The notes beneath the pieces were generated by a model. It searched no databases, had not been told where the DNA came from, and saw only the letters and a list, made by a program, of their open reading frames with translations. Both the position numbers and the translations under genes were made by a program. Below are positions 7,245-14,792 of a stretch of 16,641 nt of DNA, one piece after another (position 1 is the stretch's first letter; the number at the start of each line of letters is the position of its first letter). This DNA comes from Treponema sp. (GTDB lineage Bacteria > Spirochaetota > Spirochaetia > Treponematales > Breznakiellaceae): the NCBI GenBank assembly GCA_031284105.1, contig JAITAN010000128.1:1-16641 (forward strand). Reading direction: 5' to 3'.

Positions 7245-9121
7245 TGGGTTTATCGTTGCTTCCGGCAGAAGAACCTCAATCGGCAATGAGGATCAATATC
7301 ATAGCCGGAATCTTTATCGTTATTTTCCTTGTCTACGCTTTTACGCTTTTTAGAATACAGATCGTTCAGGGAGAAGAGTACCGCTCAAAAGCCCAAAATA
7401 TCGCAAAAAGCATCATCAACATTCCATCCCAGCGAGGTGAAATTTATGACCGTGATTTCAAGCAGCCGTTGGTTATCAATGTCGATTCTTTTGCTATTAC
7501 CATTACGCCTGCGGAAATTGAGAGGGGTAAGGTATCGGCGATCATAGAAAAGGTTGCCGGTATAACCGGTATACCGAAAGAACAGATTGACCGGAAACTC
7601 CCGCCATCAACCTACCACCTCTATCAACCGGTGGAAGTAGCATCAAATGTGCCGTTTGAAACCATTACGGTACTTGCGGAACAGGCAGATACCCTGCCGG
7701 GCGTTTCATGGCAGTCAAAACCGGTCCGCAGTTATGCAACCGATATTGGCAGCCTTTCTCACGTCATAGGGTATGTCGGCGATATTACTCGTGAAGAGCT
7801 TATCATGTTCTATAACCAGGGGTACCAAAGTAACGACATTATCGGTAAAGCAGGCATAGAACGGCAATACGATGAACTTTTGCGGGGAAAGAACGGACAT
7901 GAAATCCGTACGGTCGATGTACGCGGCAGACGTATTTCCAGCGAAGAGACAAAACGGGAAGCGCCGGACGCGGGAAAAAACCTAGTGCTGACCATAGACC
8001 GGAACATTCAAACATTAGCTGAAAAAGCCTTGGGCGCACGCATAGGCGCGATTGTCGTGATGCGTCCTACAACGGGAGAGATTCTCGCTATGGTTTCGTA
8101 TCCGTGGTACGATCCGGGTATATTCAACCGAAGCGATATGAGCAGAGAATATGTCTCGCTCATCAATGATCCCAACAAGCCCCTTCTGAACAGGACCATA
8201 CAATCAAGTTACCCGCCGGCTTCAACGTTCAAGATCATCATGACATCAGCTATCCTTGAAGAAAATGCCTTCCCGCCCGATCAAAACGTACTCTGCGAAG
8301 GCGAATTCGAATACGGCGGTAGAACGTGGCGGTGTCATATCAGAAAGCCCGGGCACGGGTGGCTCAATCTATCCGGCGCAATGGCACAATCCTGCGATAT
8401 TTATTACTGGGTGGTCGGCAGGGATGCGCTTGGTACGGAGCGTATCGTTTCCTACTCCACAGATTTCGGCTACGGTTCTCTTACCAACATCGATCTGCCC
8501 GGCGAGATTCCGGGGTTTATACCAACGCCTCAATGGAAGGATCGTAGGTTCCATGAACGCTGGCTCGGCGGCGATACCATGAACATGTCTATCGGGCAGG
8601 GGTATACGCTGGTAACGCCCATACAAATGGCGAACATGGTTGTAATGACGGTCAATGAAGGCATCATCTATACGCCGCATCTGCTCAAAGAGGTGCGTAA
8701 CCCGCTGACCGGCGCGGTGGAAGAAACCGTTGAACGTAGCGTTTTGCACACAAGCACTATTAGTCCGGACGTTTTCAAGGCGGTAAAACGGGATATGCGG
8801 GGGGTTATTGTTCAGGGAACGGCTCAATATCCGCTCAACATACGGTCCGTTCAGATAGCGGGAAAAACCGGTACTAGTGAGATTGGATTACAAGATCAGT
8901 GGCATTCATGGTTTGCCGCCTTCGCGCCGTATGAAACCAGCAACCCTGAAGAGCGGATCGTGGTATCCGTTATTGTGGAAGCCGTAAACAAGTGGGAATG
9001 GTGGGCGCCTTATGCATCCGCAATCATTTTTCAAGGCGTCTTTGCAAATCAGACCTACGAGGAAGCGGTGCGTGCATTAGGCTTCCAGCACCTCATGCCC
9101 GTTCAAGGACGCCGTGAATGA
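7244..9121 (+). CDS. mrdA: Penicillin-binding protein 2 (elongation transpeptidase)
   Basis: PBP2 cross-links peptidoglycan during elongation and works with RodA. The product has 625 residues, normal for class B PBPs. One transmembrane helix lies at about 17-36. The pedestal/dimerisation region covers about 50-240 and includes the conserved RGEIYDRD (64-71). The transpeptidase domain carries all three active-site motifs: S327-T-F-K330 (ASTFK), S383-C-D385 (MAQSCDIYYW, where PBP2 has SxD rather than SxN) and K541-T-G543 (AGKTGTSE). The nucleophile should be S327. The ATG overlaps the mreD stop by one base and has a GGGAG ribosome site; the stop overlaps rodA (ATGA). Also called pbpA. Confidence 0.97.
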   Translation: MGLSLLPAEEPQSAMRINIIAGIFIVIFLVYAFTLFRIQIVQGEEYRSKAQNIAKSIINIPSQRGEIYDRDFKQPLVINVDSFAITITPAEIERGKVSAIIEKVAGITGIPKEQIDRKLPPSTYHLYQPVEVASNVPFETITVLAEQADTLPGVSWQSKPVRSYATDIGSLSHVIGYVGDITREELIMFYNQGYQSNDIIGKAGIERQYDELLRGKNGHEIRTVDVRGRRISSEETKREAPDAGKNLVLTIDRNIQTLAEKALGARIGAIVVMRPTTGEILAMVSYPWYDPGIFNRSDMSREYVSLINDPNKPLLNRTIQSSYPPASTFKIIMTSAILEENAFPPDQNVLCEGEFEYGGRTWRCHIRKPGHGWLNLSGAMAQSCDIYYWVVGRDALGTERIVSYSTDFGYGSLTNIDLPGEIPGFIPTPQWKDRRFHERWLGGDTMNMSIGQGYTLVTPIQMANMVVMTVNEGIIYTPHLLKEVRNPLTGAVEETVERSVLHTSTISPDVFKAVKRDMRGVIVQGTAQYPLNIRSVQIAGKTGTSEIGLQDQWHSWFAAFAPYETSNPEERIVVSVIVEAVNKWEWWAPYASAIIFQGVFANQTYEEAVRALGFQHLMPVQGRRE

Positions 9122-10434
9122 GGATACGTGATATTCTGTCGATGGATTTTTTACTTCTGCTTATGGTTGTTGCGCTGACCGTAACCGGTATTTTCTTTAT
9201 CTATTCATCCGGCGTTTCATCAACCGGCGTGCAAACGTCTGACGAATATATCAAACAGATCATTTGGGGAAGCGTAGGGCTTGCGTGCATCATTATGTTT
9301 CCCTTTATTGATTATAGAAAGCTTTATGGCGTTTCGCTCTACTTTTATGCGGCGGCCTTACTTATGCTTGTGTATACCTTTTTATTCGGAAAGCTGGTAA
9401 ACGGCGCACGGGCATGGATTGGAATCGGTCCATTCGGCATACAGCCATCGGAATTCACCAAAATAACTACCATCATTCTGCTTGCCCGGTATTTAGATGC
9501 GTCAAAACGGAAGCCGACTTCTTTTAGACGCTTCTTTATCGCATGCATCATCGTGTTCGTGCCGATGGGACTTATCCTTATACAGCCTGACTTTGGGACG
9601 TCGCTTGTTTTCATCCCTATACTGCTGATAATGACCTTTATTGCCGGAGTACGCATACGGTACATTATTTTTTTGGCAGTGTGGATAGGTCTTAGCGGAG
9701 TTCTTATGGTGCTTCCGCTATGGCAAACCCATATCCAGAACGATTCTCTTTCACCTGTCATGTTCCTCCTAAACATCAAATTTATCGCGCTTGTTTGCGC
9801 GGTCCTTGCTGTTATTGGGATTGCGGCGTTTACCGGTTATCTTTTATATAAGAAGCCGTACTTCTTTTGGATTGTATATGGCATCGGAGTGTTGATTCTC
9901 TCGTTCGGCGTTTCATTTGCCGCACATAACGTCCTTAAAGATTACCAAATCATGCGTTTAATCGTGTTTCTCAATCCGCAAATCGACCCGCAAGGCGCGG
10001 GCTGGAACATCATACAGTCGATGACGGCAATCGGTTCCGGCGGCGTCGTGGGGCGCGGTTTTCTCCAGGGGACTCAGAGCCATTACCGGTACCTGCCCCA
10101 GCAAAGTACGGACTTTATTTTCTCGATCTTCGCGGAAGAATTCGGTTTTGCCGGCGGCATTGTCCTTTTCGTGCTTTTTCTTGTCATAAGCCTGCGCCTC
10201 ATACGAATCATGCGCCTCTCTTCAGATTCTTTCGGCATATATATAACCGCGGGTTTGTCGAGCGTTTTTGCATTTCACTTTCTCATCAATGTAGGCATGG
10301 CCATGGGAATCATGCCCATAACCGGCATTCCTCTGCTCTTTATGTCTTACGGCGGCTCCGCTCTGCTTTCCGCCATGATGGGCATAGGCATTGTCGAAAG
10401 CATATATGTAAGAAGATTGAAATTTGAATATTAG
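9118..10434 (+). CDS. rodA: SEDS peptidoglycan polymerase RodA
   Basis: RodA polymerises lipid II into glycan strands in partnership with PBP2. The product has 438 residues with about ten transmembrane helices. SEDS signatures in order: FGIQPSEFTK at 106-115, LIQPDFGTS at 154-162, QQSTDFIFSIFAEE at 328-341 with the essential Asp at 332, and PLLFMSYGGSA at 405-415. It is longer than many RodA proteins (about 370-400 residues); the extra length lies around 200-270, between LPLWQTHIQND and NVLKDYQIMRL, and includes extra hydrophobic segments. The start overlaps the mrdA stop by 4 bp. It is the last gene of the tight cluster; no terminator is evident right after it. Confidence 0.97.
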   Translation: MRIRDILSMDFLLLLMVVALTVTGIFFIYSSGVSSTGVQTSDEYIKQIIWGSVGLACIIMFPFIDYRKLYGVSLYFYAAALLMLVYTFLFGKLVNGARAWIGIGPFGIQPSEFTKITTIILLARYLDASKRKPTSFRRFFIACIIVFVPMGLILIQPDFGTSLVFIPILLIMTFIAGVRIRYIIFLAVWIGLSGVLMVLPLWQTHIQNDSLSPVMFLLNIKFIALVCAVLAVIGIAAFTGYLLYKKPYFFWIVYGIGVLILSFGVSFAAHNVLKDYQIMRLIVFLNPQIDPQGAGWNIIQSMTAIGSGGVVGRGFLQGTQSHYRYLPQQSTDFIFSIFAEEFGFAGGIVLFVLFLVISLRLIRIMRLSSDSFGIYITAGLSSVFAFHFLINVGMAMGIMPITGIPLLFMSYGGSALLSAMMGIGIVESIYVRRLKFEY

Positions 10435-10486
10435 GCTCCCAACGCGAGGCCGTTCCAAAATCTGCATTTCCGGGCATAACGGGGCG

Positions 10487-10564
10487 CCGATTACTAGAGC
10501 AATGGAAGTACCGATTACTAGAATAATAGGGTACCGGTTACTAGAACAATGGAGGTACCGATTG
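10487..10564 (+). repeat. 24-bp tandem repeat, three copies plus a partial
   Basis: Units at 10487-10510 (24 bp), 10511-10533 (23 bp) and 10534-10557 (24 bp) share the pattern CCGATTACTAGA-N2-AATGGA-N-GTA. A fourth copy starts at 10558 and decays after CCGATT. The repeat sits between rodA and the lipoprotein gene, about 90 bp before the chosen start. The one-base length change in unit 2 argues against coding. Confidence 0.85.
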
Positions 10565-10653
10565 TGCCTCTAAAAACAAGAAAGGAAAGGGGAAATAGAC
10601 GGGCGATCCGAACGACGGACACGTCTATATACGTTTTAATGGCGGTAATGGAT

Positions 10654-11361
10654 ATGAATATGAGAAAGTCATTTTTTTATGGCATGGCGCTTGTACTCAC
10701 GGGACTATTTTTTTCCTGTACAAGTAAACCTGATGTTAAACTACCCCCTCCGACACCAAAGCCGATTGAAGAGCCGATCCCGAAGCCGGTTGAAGAACCG
10801 ATACCGAAGCCGATTGAAGAGCCGGTTATACCGTCCGCGCCGGAGAGTATTCTGGGACGGGGACTGGTTACCCAGAAAGTTCTTGCGTCATTCTTGCTTG
10901 AAAATAACGCGGGCGTTAAACCGGATTATGCACGGGAACTTTCCGGGTACTATATCAGAGAGGCCGCGGTCGAGGGCGTGAATCACGATGTGGCGTTTGT
11001 CCAGATGTGTCTTGAAACGGGCTATCTGCGCTTCGGCAACCTTGTTACGCCGGATATGAACAACTTCTGCGGGCTCGGCGCCATAGATGCGGCGCACCCC
11101 GGAGAGAAGTTTCCGAATATGCAAACCGGCGTGCGCGCTCACATACAGCATCTCAAAGGCTATGCAACGGAAGCGCCGCTCAAACAGGACCTGGTCGATC
11201 CCCGTTACCGGTGGGTACAGAAAGGTTCGGCTCCAACCATACGCGGCTTAACAGGCAAATGGGCGGCTGATCCGGGCTATGACGTAAAAATCCGCGGTAT
11301 ACTCGTACGGCTTTACGATTTCGCCGCCATGCAGGGAGCCGGTTGGGCAACGGACGGCTAA
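10654..11361 (+). CDS. Lipoprotein with GH73-like glucosaminidase domain
   Basis: This is a predicted peptidoglycan hydrolase on a lipid anchor. The product has 235 residues from ATG 10654. The lipoprotein signal is clear: basic MNMRKS, hydrophobic core, then lipobox LFFSC with Cys22. Residues 31-62 are a Pro/Glu/Lys spacer of eight-residue repeats (PKPIEEPI, PKPVEEPI, PKPIEEPV). The catalytic domain follows at about 78-225: FVQMCLETGYLRFGNL, with E121 as the likely catalytic acid, then MNNFCGLGAID and VRAHIQHLKGYA, as in the mannosyl-glycoprotein endo-beta-N-acetylglucosaminidase (Glucosaminidase) family. The frame is open from 10549, but that start would bury the signal peptide. It lies right after the elongasome genes, which fits wall remodelling. 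Family fairly sure; exact start uncertain (10648 or 10660 are alternatives). Confidence 0.88.
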   Translation: MNMRKSFFYGMALVLTGLFFSCTSKPDVKLPPPTPKPIEEPIPKPVEEPIPKPIEEPVIPSAPESILGRGLVTQKVLASFLLENNAGVKPDYARELSGYYIREAAVEGVNHDVAFVQMCLETGYLRFGNLVTPDMNNFCGLGAIDAAHPGEKFPNMQTGVRAHIQHLKGYATEAPLKQDLVDPRYRWVQKGSAPTIRGLTGKWAADPGYDVKIRGILVRLYDFAAMQGAGWATDG

Positions 11362-11393
11362 CCTACATTGGGAGAAATAAGGTCCTTCCCTTC

Positions 11394-11420
11394 TTGACAA
11401 TCATTTCAATCTAGTATAAG
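11394..11420 (+). promoter_or_regulatory. rny promoter
   Basis: A perfect -35 TTGACA at 11394-11399 and TATAAG at 11415-11420 are separated by 15 bp, which is short. Transcription would start near 11427, leaving a leader of about 40 bases that carries the rny ribosome site. Confidence 0.5.
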
Positions 11421-11466
11421 CTTTTCTTTGAAAATAGCATAAAAATTTATGGTAAGGGGTAGAGTT

Positions 11467-13005
11467 GTGGAAATAAGGTATATAATACTCCCTCTTGCCG
11501 GGTTAGCCTTAGGCTGGATTTTAGGATGGACAATCAGATGGCTGTATGCCAAATATCAAGTAAAAGCGTCGGAACAAGAAGCTGTACGCATAAAACAAGA
11601 TGCGATAAAGGAAGCTGAGGCAAAAAAGAAGGAGTTACTTCTTGAAGCAAAAGATCAAATTATTCGCGATAAGAACCAGCAGGAAAAGGAAACTCGGGAA
11701 CGTAGGGCTGAGTTGCAACGGTATGAACGGCGTGTTGTGCAAAAAGAAGAGTCTATAGATAAAAAAACAAGCCAAATTGAAAAGATGGAACAGGCGCTTG
11801 CCGACAGAGATCTGAGGTTTCGAGCAAGAGAATTGATACTTGATAAAGAAGAAGAACGGTATCGCTTGGAACTTGAGCGTATATCGGGTTTGAGCAGTGA
11901 AACCGCAAAGGCGCTCATCATTCAAAATTTGGAACATGAGGCGCGGCATGATGCGCAAGCCATTATCAATAAGATTGAAAATGAGGCTACCGTTGCCGGG
12001 GAAAAGAAAGCGCGGGAAATCTTGGTTGCCACGATGCAGCGTGTCGCCTCCAATGTTACCGGCGAAGTTACGGTTGCGTCTGTAACGCTGCCGAATGACG
12101 AGATGAAAGGGCGGATCATTGGACGCGAAGGCAGAAACATCCGCTCTCTGGAAACGCTCACGGGCGTTGATATTATCATTGATGATACGCCGGAAGCGGT
12201 GGTTATCTCCTGTTTCGACCCGGTGCGCAGGGAAATCGCAAAAGTTGCAATGGAACGCCTCATCATGGACGGAAGGATACATCCCGCCCGTATTGAGGAA
12301 ATCGTTGCCAAGGTAAGCAGGGAGATTTCGCAGAAAATATTCGAGGAAGGCGAGCGCGTCCTCTTTGACCTTGGCATACATAATATTAAGCAGGATAGTA
12401 TCCGCGCATTGGGAAGGTTGTATTTTCGTACGAGTTATGGGCAGAACGTACTATATCATTCCAAAGAGGTGGCGATCATCGCCGGCGTACTTGCCGCAGA
12501 GATCGGCGCAAATCGCGAATTGGCAAAGCGCGCCGCATTGCTTCATGACATTGGTAAGGGTGTTGAATCAGATTCGGATCTGAACCATGCGGAAATTGGC
12601 ATGGATATGGCGCGGAAAATGGGCGAAGATCCCCGTATCATCAACGCCATCGGTAGCCACCACAACGACATAGAGCCGACCTGTATTGAATCGGTGATTG
12701 TGCAGGTTGCCGATGCCATTTCCGCAGCCCGTCCGGGAGCGCGGCGCGAAACTATTGATAACTACATCAAGCGGCTTGAAAACCTTGAAAACATTGCGTC
12801 AAGTTTTGATGGGGTTGGAAAAGTCTACGCCATTCAAGCGGGCCGGGAATTGCGCATCATTGTGGATCAAGATACGATCAACGATGAGCAATCCCATATA
12901 CTAGCCAAGCAGATAGCGCGGAAGATAGAAACCGATCTCCGGTACCCCGGACGTATCAAGGTAACAATCGTCAGAGAAACAAGAATCGTCGAATATGCAC
13001 GGTAG
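11467..13005 (+). CDS. rny: Ribonuclease Y
   Basis: RNase Y is a membrane-anchored endoribonuclease that starts mRNA decay. The product has 512 residues from GTG 11467, the usual length. Order: N-terminal transmembrane helix (about 6-26, ILPLAGLALGWILGW), a long charged coiled coil (about 34-180), the KH RNA-binding domain (KGRIIGREGRNIRSLE, about 214-229), then the HD domain with LLHDIGKG (H360, D361) and SHHNDIEP. The GTG is preferred over ATG 11449 because AAGGGG (11454-11459) lies seven bases before it and the helix then begins close to the N-terminus as in relatives. The gene has its own promoter and is followed by a small hairpin at 13007. Confidence 0.96.
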   Translation: MEIRYIILPLAGLALGWILGWTIRWLYAKYQVKASEQEAVRIKQDAIKEAEAKKKELLLEAKDQIIRDKNQQEKETRERRAELQRYERRVVQKEESIDKKTSQIEKMEQALADRDLRFRARELILDKEEERYRLELERISGLSSETAKALIIQNLEHEARHDAQAIINKIENEATVAGEKKAREILVATMQRVASNVTGEVTVASVTLPNDEMKGRIIGREGRNIRSLETLTGVDIIIDDTPEAVVISCFDPVRREIAKVAMERLIMDGRIHPARIEEIVAKVSREISQKIFEEGERVLFDLGIHNIKQDSIRALGRLYFRTSYGQNVLYHSKEVAIIAGVLAAEIGANRELAKRAALLHDIGKGVESDSDLNHAEIGMDMARKMGEDPRIINAIGSHHNDIEPTCIESVIVQVADAISAARPGARRETIDNYIKRLENLENIASSFDGVGKVYAIQAGRELRIIVDQDTINDEQSHILAKQIARKIETDLRYPGRIKVTIVRETRIVEYAR

Positions 13006-13006
13006 A

Positions 13007-13020
13007 GCCTCTTCGGAGGC
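13007..13020 (+). terminator. Possible terminator after rny
   Basis: GCCTC-TTCG-GAGGC forms a perfect 5-bp stem with a stable UUCG tetraloop, directly after the rny stop. The tail GTATTGTGTT is only moderately T-rich, so termination is plausible but not certain. Confidence 0.45.
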
Positions 13021-13031
13021 GTATTGTGTTA

Positions 13032-13056
13032 TGCGGCAATCAACGGTTGATTCGCA
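13032..13056. repeat. Inverted repeat with bulge
   Basis: TGCG-GC-AATCAA, a CGG loop, then TTGATT-CGCA: ten paired positions with a two-base bulge, in the gap after rny. Confidence 0.5.
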
Positions 13057-13060
13057 GTGG

Positions 13061-13108
13061 GGTCTACTACGCGCCCTAGTGGGCAGCGCCCTTTAGGGCG
13101 GTTAGACC
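13061..13108. repeat. Branched hairpin element
   Basis: GGTCTA (13061-13066) pairs with TAGACC (13103-13108) and encloses two small hairpins: GCCC-TAGT-GGGC and CGCCC-TTTA-GGGCG. In addition TCTACTAC (13063-13070) is complementary to GTAGTAGA (13130-13137), so two exclusive pairings are possible. Confidence 0.55.
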
Positions 13109-13182
13109 GGTAACGCCAACAAGAAATGGTAGTAGAGGGGTTTGCATACAAACTCCCGCAGTTAATAACTTCCTTACAGAAC

Positions 13183-13273
13183 GAACCTCGTCCATACTGT
13201 AACGCTTACAAGATAGCCCGCCGCAAACAAGTTTGGCATCAAACTTGTTTGCGACTTCAGGGCGGGGAGGTTC
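13183..13273. repeat. Nested 91-bp inverted repeat with a 14-bp perfect stem
   Basis: The core is CGCAAACAAGTTTG (13222-13235), loop GCAT, and its exact complement at 13240-13253. Outside it, GCCC (13216-13219) pairs with GGGC (13260-13263), and GAACCTC (13183-13189) pairs with GAGGTTC (13267-13273). No U-tract follows on either strand. It could be a bidirectional transcription barrier, a small non-autonomous element or a structured RNA. Confidence 0.75.
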
Positions 13274-13417
13274 ATTTTCCCTTTCTCGTCTCTACGGCAG
13301 TATTTCCCGCGTCAATAACGAAACGTCATGAAGCCTTGATTCCCCGCCCGCACGTCCGCACGTCCTACGAGACGCACGGGCGTTTCGGCAGGTTTTTGGT
13401 TATGCTTGGCGTTTTTT

Positions 13418-13649
13418 CATTAAGTATAACGAATGCCTCGTTAGCCATAACGGAAGTCTCGTTAGCCATAACGAATGCCTCGTTAGACATAACGGAAGTC
13501 CCGTTAAGTATAACGAATGCCTCGTTTGCCATAACGAGCACCTCGTTAGCCATAACGGAAGTCCCGTTTGCCATACCGAATGTTCCGTTAGGCATAACAA
13601 AGACCTCGTTAGACATAACCCCAAAAACATCAAGCATAACCCCCAAAAA
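13418..13649. repeat. 21-bp tandem array, about 11 units, each with a CGTTA-N4-TAACG dyad
   Basis: Units begin at 13418, 13439, 13460, 13481, 13502, 13523, 13544, 13565, 13586, 13607 and 13628. Most carry the palindrome CGTTA-N4-TAACG; the four centre bases vary (GCCA, GACA, AGTA, GGCA) while the arms stay. The 7-8 bp between dyads tend to alternate between GAATGCCT and GGAAGTC-type, giving a 42-bp higher-order period in the left half. Units degrade on the right (13565 onward). The array ends about 75 bp after the lptG stop. Confidence 0.9.
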
Positions 13650-13724
13650 CACAACGGCATCCCTCGCGGCGATAACGCTTTCTTGGCGCGGCTACGCAGC
13701 TTTACCGCTACTCCTCGAAACGCT

Positions 13725-14792
13725 TTAGGTCTTCGTATTTTTTACCAGAAAGAAGCCGGTAATCACAAAGAAAAACACCGGAAACCACGCTCCTGCAAAA
13801 GGAGGAATATAACCCAGTTTTGCCATCATCATGGTGATCATGTCCATCACATAAAATACAGCCGCAACGGAAAGACTTGACAGCAGGGTCATAAGGAGGA
13901 TATTTTTTCGGAAGCGTCCGCCCATGGAGATGGAGAGGATCATCACCACAAAAGAAGTGCATGAGAATGAGTAGCGGTGATGGTAGTCCGTTTCCGCCGT
14001 AATGAAGGGCAGTCCGGCAGTCTTGAGATCTTCTACCAGAAAAGCCGCCTCTTGTGCCGGCAGCTCATCGGCTTTTACCGCATTCCGCCGGAACGTATCG
14101 GGATTTTCACGGTAGACGTCTGTAGCGGGAAGATCTTTTGCCCGCAAAAATTCGCCCTCCCACCGGTACACAATGGCGTTGGAAAGTTCCCAGTATTCAC
14201 CGTTCCACGCCGCGCTGGACGCGCGCACCAGCGAAAAAAAAGAGCCGTCTTCGTTTTGTTCAATGATATTCACGCCGTTCAGAATTTGCGCGGTATAATC
14301 GTAATAATCGACCGAATAGATAAGAGCGCCGCCATTTGACTTAATCACGATGTCGGAATTGGTTTCTGATGTATTTGGTTGATGGAGCAGCTTTCGTGAA
14401 AGATCGTTTTTCATTTTTAATGTCGGAATCACCACCATGTCGTCAAAGTAGAACGCAAAAAAGGAGGATAGGACGCCTATGACAATGAGCGGCATACAGA
14501 AACGCCAGAAAGGTATGCCCGATGAAAAAATAGAGGTCAATTCGTTCCTTCCGTACAGATCGCCGAGCGTATAACCTGCGGAAAACATCAGAGAAACCGG
14601 CAGCGCGTAGGAAAAGCTTTTGGGAATATAGTAGTACGAAACCATGAGTATCTGTTGGAGCGGAACTTCATAGTTGAGATAGCGCCACAGGTTGGTAAAC
14701 AGATCAAGCAGAATGACGATCATCACAAACATAAAACACGCAATAATGAATATCGGCAAGAACTGCCGCACCAGATACCGATCTAACGTCAT
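13725..14792 (-). CDS. lptG: LptF/LptG-family permease (LptG position)
   Basis: This YjgP/YjgQ-type inner-membrane protein forms, with its paralogue, the transmembrane part of an LptB2FG-like ABC exporter that lifts lipid toward the outer membrane. The product has 355 residues, normal for the family. The N-terminal helix (about 12-33) is followed by helices near 50-75 and 97-117, with the family stretch YGRNELTSIFSSGIP at 80-94. A periplasmic jellyroll-like domain spans about 125-265, and three C-terminal helices lie at about 278-350. The start overlaps the upstream permease by 4 bp (ATGA), so translation is probably coupled. Which paralogue is F and which G is inferred from gene order. No LptB ATPase gene is in the window. 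Confidence 0.88.
   Translation of the reverse strand: MTLDRYLVRQFLPIFIIACFMFVMIVILLDLFTNLWRYLNYEVPLQQILMVSYYYIPKSFSYALPVSLMFSAGYTLGDLYGRNELTSIFSSGIPFWRFCMPLIVIGVLSSFFAFYFDDMVVIPTLKMKNDLSRKLLHQPNTSETNSDIVIKSNGGALIYSVDYYDYTAQILNGVNIIEQNEDGSFFSLVRASSAAWNGEYWELSNAIVYRWEGEFLRAKDLPATDVYRENPDTFRRNAVKADELPAQEAAFLVEDLKTAGLPFITAETDYHHRYSFSCTSFVVMILSISMGGRFRKNILLMTLLSSLSVAAVFYVMDMITMMMAKLGYIPPFAGAWFPVFFFVITGFFLVKNTKT

Larger units (their letters stand above)
13006..13724. other. Structured intergenic region between convergent rny and lptG
   Basis: This 720-bp gap holds no gene I can support. It contains, left to right, a small hairpin after rny, a dyad at 13032-13056, a branched stem at 13061-13108, a nested 91-bp inverted repeat at 13183-13273 and a 21-bp tandem array at 13418-13649. 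Long open frames on both strands come from the array, whose period is a multiple of three. Confidence 0.7.

Noticed and set aside
10549..10653. Longer start for the glucosaminidase lipoprotein
   Set aside because: It begins within the tandem repeat and would place 35 polar residues before the lipoprotein signal.
11635..12381. Minus-strand 248-codon frame in rny
   Set aside because: Shadow of the RNase Y coiled coil and KH region.
13418..13649. CRISPR array
   Set aside because: Units are contiguous 21-mers with no unique spacers, and no cas genes are nearby.
13365..13660. Minus-strand frames of 95 and 86 codons with Asn-Glu-Ala repeats
   Set aside because: Same cause: a period divisible by three keeps several frames open, and at least two overlap on this strand.
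13126..13728. Plus-strand 200-codon frame with heptad repeats
   Set aside because: The repeats reflect the 21-bp DNA array; the rest covers hairpins and overlaps the lptG end. No ribosome site.
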